Below, one piece after another: positions 60,503-64,000 of a stretch of 64,000 bases of DNA. Source of the stretch: Variovorax fucosicus (GTDB lineage: Bacteria; Pseudomonadota; Gammaproteobacteria; Burkholderiales; Burkholderiaceae_C); assembly GCF_030316825.1 (NCBI RefSeq), contig NZ_JASZYU010000002.1, positions 558,001 through 622,000 on the forward strand, read 5' to 3'. The notes under the pieces were generated by a model, which saw only the letters and a program-made list of their open reading frames with translations, had not been told where the DNA came from and did no database searches. Each line of letters begins with the position of its first letter. Position 1 is the first letter of the stretch. Made by a program: the position numbers and the translations under genes.

Positions 60503-61264
60503 ATGCTTCAGACTCGAATTGGCTACGAACTTGCTCAAGATGACTCAGAGGCACGCCGCCTGGCGCTGATCGTGCTGCGAACGGACCGCACCATCGAGGG
60601 CGAGGTGCGATCGAGCCTTCCAACCTCGCAGCCCGTCTCCCTGTACCACAGTCGCATCTTCAACGACTTCGAGATCTCCGCCGCGACCTTGGAAGCCATG
60701 TCGGACCTGCTGCAGCCGACGGCGGCCTTGATCCCTGCCGAGTTCAAGCCGCACGTGGTGGGATACGGCTGCACGTCTGCCACGATGCTCCTCGGCGAGG
60801 AGCGGGTCGCAAGCATCATCCGCCAGGCACATCCCGGCGTGCAAGTGACCGAACCGGTCACTGCCTGCATTGCGGCATGCAAGTCGCTGGGGATGAAGAA
60901 AATCAGGCTGGTCACCCCCTACGAGAACGCGGTGAACCGGAAAATCGTGGACGGACTTCGCGCCCGCGGGCTGGACGTCGAGTCCGTGGTTTCGTTCGAG
61001 GAGCCCGACGACCTGAAAGTGGGCGTGATCGCCACGAACAGCGTGGTCGAAGCGGCGGTCAATGCGGGCGGTGGAGTGAAGCCCGACGTCGATGGTGTCT
61101 TCATCTCATGCACCACGTTACCGACCTTCAGTGCCATTCCGATCATCGAGCGCCTCACGGGCAAGCCCGCGACTTCAAGCAATCATGCGCTGGCATGGCA
61201 CATGCAGAAGCTTGCCGGCATCAAGAAGTTCCAGAGCTCGCTCGGGCGCCTCTACGCAGACTAG
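60503..61264 (+). CDS. Asp/Glu racemase superfamily protein (arylmalonate decarboxylase/maleate isomerase-like)
   Basis: A 253-residue protein of the Asp/Glu/hydantoin racemase superfamily. The two active-site cysteines of the fold are Cys90 in VVGYGCTSATMLLG and Cys203 in GVFISCTTLPTFSAIPIIERLTGKP, and the loop VTPYENAVNRKIVDGLRARG resembles maleate isomerase and arylmalonate decarboxylase members. The reaction is either racemisation or isomerisation of a dicarboxylate or amino acid derivative. GAAGGGA lies upstream of ATG 60503. It is followed by a threonine deaminase gene after 85 bases. Confidence 0.87.
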   Translation: MLQTRIGYELAQDDSEARRLALIVLRTDRTIEGEVRSSLPTSQPVSLYHSRIFNDFEISAATLEAMSDLLQPTAALIPAEFKPHVVGYGCTSATMLLGEERVASIIRQAHPGVQVTEPVTACIAACKSLGMKKIRLVTPYENAVNRKIVDGLRARGLDVESVVSFEEPDDLKVGVIATNSVVEAAVNAGGGVKPDVDGVFISCTTLPTFSAIPIIERLTGKPATSSNHALAWHMQKLAGIKKFQSSLGRLYAD

Positions 61265-61349
61265 CCGTGGCAGGCGTCCTCCGACGGAGTTCCCCCTCTT
61301 GCGACATGCTTCGCCCCCGCAACTTCGTCCGTGAGAACGCCGTCACCTC

Positions 61350-62903
61350 ATGCTCGACCTCGACGAATACCTAAAGAGGATCCTCACGTCCCGTGTGTAT
61401 GACGTGGCCGTGGAAACCCCTTTGCAGCCTGCCAGAGAGTTGTCAAATCGGCTCGGCAACCAGGTTCTCCTGAAGCGCGAAGACCAGCAGGCCGTGTTCA
61501 GCTTCAAGCTCCGTGGCGCCTACAACAAGGTCGCACAGTTGTCGCCCGAGGAGATGCGTCGCGGGGTGATCTGTGCTTCTGCGGGTAACCATGCTCAAGG
61601 TGTCGCACTTGCCGCGCGGCGCTTGGGCGCGACTGCAGTCATCGTCATGCCTGTCAGCGCGCCACGAGTCAAGATCGAGGCGGTCAAGGGACTGGGGGGC
61701 ACCGTGGTGCTGCACGGGGAGAGCTACTCCGAGGCGTACGCTCATGCCCTGGAACTACAAGAGGCGGACGGGTTGACGTTTGTGCATCCGTTCGACGACC
61801 CCGATGTGATCGCCGGGCAAGGCACGGTAGGGATGGAGATCCTGAGGCAGCATCAGGCGCCGCTGCAAGCCGTGTTCGTGCCAGTCGGCGGCGGCGGGTT
61901 GATCGCTGGCGTCGCTGCGTACGTCAAGGCGGTCCGCCCGGAGGTTCAAGTGATCGGGGTGCAGACCGTCGACTCGGATGCCATGGCGCGATCGGCTCTA
62001 GCTCGCAAACGCGTCACACTGGGCGACGTGGGCTTGTTCTCGGATGGAACGGCCGTAAAGCAGGTGGGCGCGGAGACCTTTCGCATCGCCAGCAGCCTTG
62101 TGGACGACTATGTCACGGTGGATACGGACTCCATCTGTGCGGCGATCAAGGATGTATTCACCGACACCCGCAGCATCGTGGAACCGTCCGGGGCGCTGGC
62201 GGTGGCCGCCGTGAAGCAGTACGTCAAGCAGCGAAAGACGCGCGGAGAGACGTATGTAGCCATTCTCAGCGGCGCCAACATGAACTTCGACAGGCTCCGG
62301 TTCGTTGCGGAACGGGCGGAGATCGGTGAAGAGCGGGAGGGCCTGCTCGCGGTCATGCTTCCCGAATCACCTGGAAGCCTGTTGCGCCTGTGCAAGACCA
62401 TCGACGCCCTGTCCGGCCCCGCCCGCAGCATCACGGAACTCAAGTACCGTGCATGCGACGCCGAGAATGCGTCGGTGCTGCTCGGGCTGACGATCCACTC
62501 CGCAGGGGAAACAGGACGCGTTGCAGAAGTTTTGACGCAGGCTGGCTTCTCCGCCCAAGATCTGACGCACGATGAACTGGCCAAGGAGCACATGCGGCAC
62601 ATGGTGGGCGGGCGCTCGCCGGTCGCTGCGGGCGAGCGTGTGCTGCAGTTCGTCTTTCCGGAGCGTCCGGGTGCCTTGATGCAATTCCTCTCGTCATTGC
62701 CGCCCAACTGGAACATCACGATGTTCCACTACCGCAACCAAGGCTCCGACTATGGCCGTGTGTTGGTTGGCCTGCAGGCACCCAGCTCAGACGAGGACGA
62801 TTTCCACCGTGTTCTGGAGAGAGTGGGCTATCCGCATGAGGAGCTCACGACCGCTCCTTCCTACCGGCTTTTCCTGAGGCCACGCAGCGTCATAACACCG
62901 TGA
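61350..62903 (+). CDS. ilvA: Threonine ammonia-lyase, biosynthetic type
   Basis: A 517-residue PLP fold-type II enzyme. The PLP lysine is Lys53 in VFSFKLRGAYNKV, the phosphate-binding glycine loop is VPVGGGGLIAGVAAY, and SAGNHAQGVALAARRLG is typical. The C-terminal third holds two ACT-like regulatory modules (EREGLLAVMLPESPGSLLRLCKTI and AAGERVLQFVFPERPGALMQFLSSLPPNWNITMFHYRNQGSDYGRVLVGLQ), as in the isoleucine-sensitive IlvA. It makes 2-oxobutyrate from threonine. Its presence in a catabolic island suggests a second copy, which needs the rest of the genome to confirm. Confidence 0.93.
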   Translation: MLDLDEYLKRILTSRVYDVAVETPLQPARELSNRLGNQVLLKREDQQAVFSFKLRGAYNKVAQLSPEEMRRGVICASAGNHAQGVALAARRLGATAVIVMPVSAPRVKIEAVKGLGGTVVLHGESYSEAYAHALELQEADGLTFVHPFDDPDVIAGQGTVGMEILRQHQAPLQAVFVPVGGGGLIAGVAAYVKAVRPEVQVIGVQTVDSDAMARSALARKRVTLGDVGLFSDGTAVKQVGAETFRIASSLVDDYVTVDTDSICAAIKDVFTDTRSIVEPSGALAVAAVKQYVKQRKTRGETYVAILSGANMNFDRLRFVAERAEIGEEREGLLAVMLPESPGSLLRLCKTIDALSGPARSITELKYRACDAENASVLLGLTIHSAGETGRVAEVLTQAGFSAQDLTHDELAKEHMRHMVGGRSPVAAGERVLQFVFPERPGALMQFLSSLPPNWNITMFHYRNQGSDYGRVLVGLQAPSSDEDDFHRVLERVGYPHEELTTAPSYRLFLRPRSVITP

Positions 62904-62908
62904 TTTAT

Positions 62909-63739
62909 ATGGCAAACCGTACATCTATAAAACAAATGATCCTCTTCGTTGGCGGCGGCCAAATGGCATCAGCCTTGATTGGAGCGTTACTCAAGGATGA
63001 TTGGCCCGCCGACAGCATCTTGGTGCTTGATCCTTCGGTTACGCAACGTGCGACTATTTCTGAGACTTTTGGAGTTCGCACGCTGCCAGAACCTCATGAG
63101 GAAATGCGAGGGGCAACGACAGTTATATGGGCCGTCAAGCCGCAGGTGTTGGCTGACGCTATGCGGCAGGTTCTTCCACACTTGTCGGATCCGCTGCATA
63201 TCAGCATTGCAGCAGGTGTCAGATCAGACATTCTGGCGCAACACGCCCGTTCCGATCGGATCATTCGAGTAATGCCCAACACCTCCGTCTTGGTCGGCGC
63301 AGGCGTTTGTGGCATGTGTGCTGGCCCGAACGCGAAATCTGAAGACAAAGCTCTTGCTGAAGCAATACTTACCCCGACGGGGTATTGCTTCTGGGTCCAA
63401 TGCGACGACCAGCTGGACGCCGTCACAGCCGTCAGTGGCAGTGGTCCGGCATACGTATTCCACTTCATGTCCGCATTTCAAAAGGCGGCGCAAGCAATCG
63501 GCTTCGATGAAAGCACGTCGCGTGAGCTTGTGCTAAAGGTCGTTGGCGGTGCAGCGAAACAAGCCAGTTCAAGCCAACATTCTTTTGAAACGCTTCAACA
63601 AAACGTGACGTCAAAAAGAGGAACAACCGAAGCCGCGATTGCCGTGCTAAACGAGTCTGGCACAGCTTCCGCCTTAAATTGCGCCGTCCGGGCCGCGAAA
63701 GAAAGGGCGACAGAGCTCGCTGATGAGCTGTCCCGCTAA
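62909..63739 (+). CDS. proC: Pyrroline-5-carboxylate reductase
   Basis: A 276-residue NAD(P)H-dependent reductase. The Rossmann motif is MILFVGGGQMASALIGALL; then IWAVKPQVLADAM, RIIRVMPNTSVLVGAGVCGMC and the substrate-binding signature TAVSGSGPAYVFHFMSAFQKAAQAIGFDESTSRELVLKVVGGAAKQ. It converts pyrroline-5-carboxylate to proline. Base use differs from its neighbours: one sampled 60-base line (63001-63060) is 53 percent GC by my count. Starts at 62900 (GTG, overlapping the ilvA stop), 62909 (ATG) or 62936 (ATG) are possible. Confidence 0.9.
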   Translation: MANRTSIKQMILFVGGGQMASALIGALLKDDWPADSILVLDPSVTQRATISETFGVRTLPEPHEEMRGATTVIWAVKPQVLADAMRQVLPHLSDPLHISIAAGVRSDILAQHARSDRIIRVMPNTSVLVGAGVCGMCAGPNAKSEDKALAEAILTPTGYCFWVQCDDQLDAVTAVSGSGPAYVFHFMSAFQKAAQAIGFDESTSRELVLKVVGGAAKQASSSQHSFETLQQNVTSKRGTTEAAIAVLNESGTASALNCAVRAAKERATELADELSR

Positions 63740-64000
63740 CAGTTCACGCGAACACCGAGAAGCATTTAAGGCATCACGCGATGCGCGCGACATGTTCGCC
63801 GGGCACTGCTACCGAGGAATCATGCAAATACCAAACTGCGGCAAGACAACAGCATCGACGGCTTGGCTGTCCGACGCCGCTGTACTTCAAGGCTTGAGCT
63901 GCGCAGGCGATCCCTTGGAGACGGGACTCCAAGGGGGCCGTGACAAGACGTCTGCAGCATCCGCTTTCTGGTACGTCGCGATCTGTGCGGCCGACATAGC
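63723..64000 (+). CDS. Unidentified open frame running off the window
   Basis: From an ATG at 63723, overlapping the end of proC by 17 bases, the frame stays open to the window edge (92 codons). It reads MSCPANSSREHREAF, then MFAGHCYRGIMQIPNCGK and later SAASAFWYVAICAAD. I do not recognise it, and no ribosome binding site is evident. ATG at 63792 or 63822 are alternative starts. It contains the hairpin at 63912-63935. It may be a non-coding chance frame. Confidence 0.2.
   Translation, partial: MSCPANSSREHREAFKASRDARDMFAGHCYRGIMQIPNCGKTTASTAWLSDAAVLQGLSCAGDPLETGLQGGRDKTSAASAFWYVAICAADI
63912..63935. repeat. Perfect hairpin near the right edge
   Basis: CCCTTGGAG pairs perfectly with CTCCAAGGG across a six-base loop (ACGGGA). 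No T run follows, so it is not a standard terminator. It could be a repeat or element end cut off by the window. Confidence 0.4.

Noticed and set aside
63912..63935. The perfect hairpin at the right edge as a terminator of proC
   Set aside because: It lies over 170 bases beyond proC and lacks a T run, so it is listed only as a repeat of unknown role.
1..64000. CRISPR arrays, insertion sequences, rRNA and tRNA genes
   Set aside because: I found no regularly spaced repeats, transposase motifs or cloverleaf/rRNA sequence. This was a reading by eye, so a diverged tRNA could be missed.

Overview
The window reads as a stretch of chromosome from a high-GC betaproteobacterium in the Burkholderiales, most likely Comamonadaceae and Variovorax-like. 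The evidence is the gene order (DUF3579/rpsT/murJ, purM and hda divergent, hda-pcnB-folK, rpsP-rimM-trmD-rplS), the abundance of orphan Bug/TctC solute receptors, and short palindromic repeats of a kind I associate with this family. The assignment is an inference without database support. I saw no tRNA, rRNA, CRISPR array or insertion sequence.

Positions 1-28800 are mostly core genome: ribosomal proteins S20, S16 and L19, MurJ, PurM, Hda, PcnB, FolK, a DUF47/Pit phosphate-uptake pair, TrmD, RimM, a CobD/CbiB homologue followed by HisC, RsgA, a Ste24-like M48 peptidase, oligoribonuclease and a DEAD-box helicase. Small accessory operons lie between them (isochorismatase-DUF1272-GlxA regulator; GNAT-TM2 protein). 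Notable non-coding structure: a hairpin repeat inserted in frame into a glyoxalase-family gene at about 3760-3827, and two nested-hairpin elements at 20747-20978 that share a core but have different, self-complementary stems.

Positions 28840-40619 form a cobalt/cobalamin unit. A -10 box and a well-conserved cobalamin riboswitch precede seven same-strand genes: a NiCoT cobalt/nickel permease, a TonB-dependent receptor, a PepSY membrane protein, CobW, CobN, a ChlI-like AAA+ ATPase and a ChlD-like VWA protein. The last three would make a CobN-ChlI-ChlD type cobaltochelatase. A BtuF-like binding protein converges on the unit.

Positions 40627-46501 hold stress and housekeeping genes: a hemerythrin-like protein, a large HPII-type catalase, a histidine phosphatase and an NAD(P)H-hydrate dehydratase.

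Positions 46600-63740 look like an accessory catabolic island for N-acyl-, gamma-glutamyl- or D-amino-acid-like compounds. It has a LysR regulator, an enolase-superfamily enzyme, three Bug/TctC receptors, an N-acyl-D-amino-acid deacylase with a decayed inverted duplicate, a SnoaL-like protein, a gamma-glutamyltransferase, a flavin-binding PNPOx-family protein, an amidase, a MocR-type regulator, an Asp/Glu-racemase-family protein, a threonine deaminase and a pyrroline-5-carboxylate reductase. A perfect 16-bp palindrome, AAGTGGCATGCCACTT, overlaps the likely MocR promoter. Its half-site recurs before several genes of the island, which suggests one local regulon. The last gene, proC, is visibly lower in GC, and an unidentified open frame runs off the right edge.
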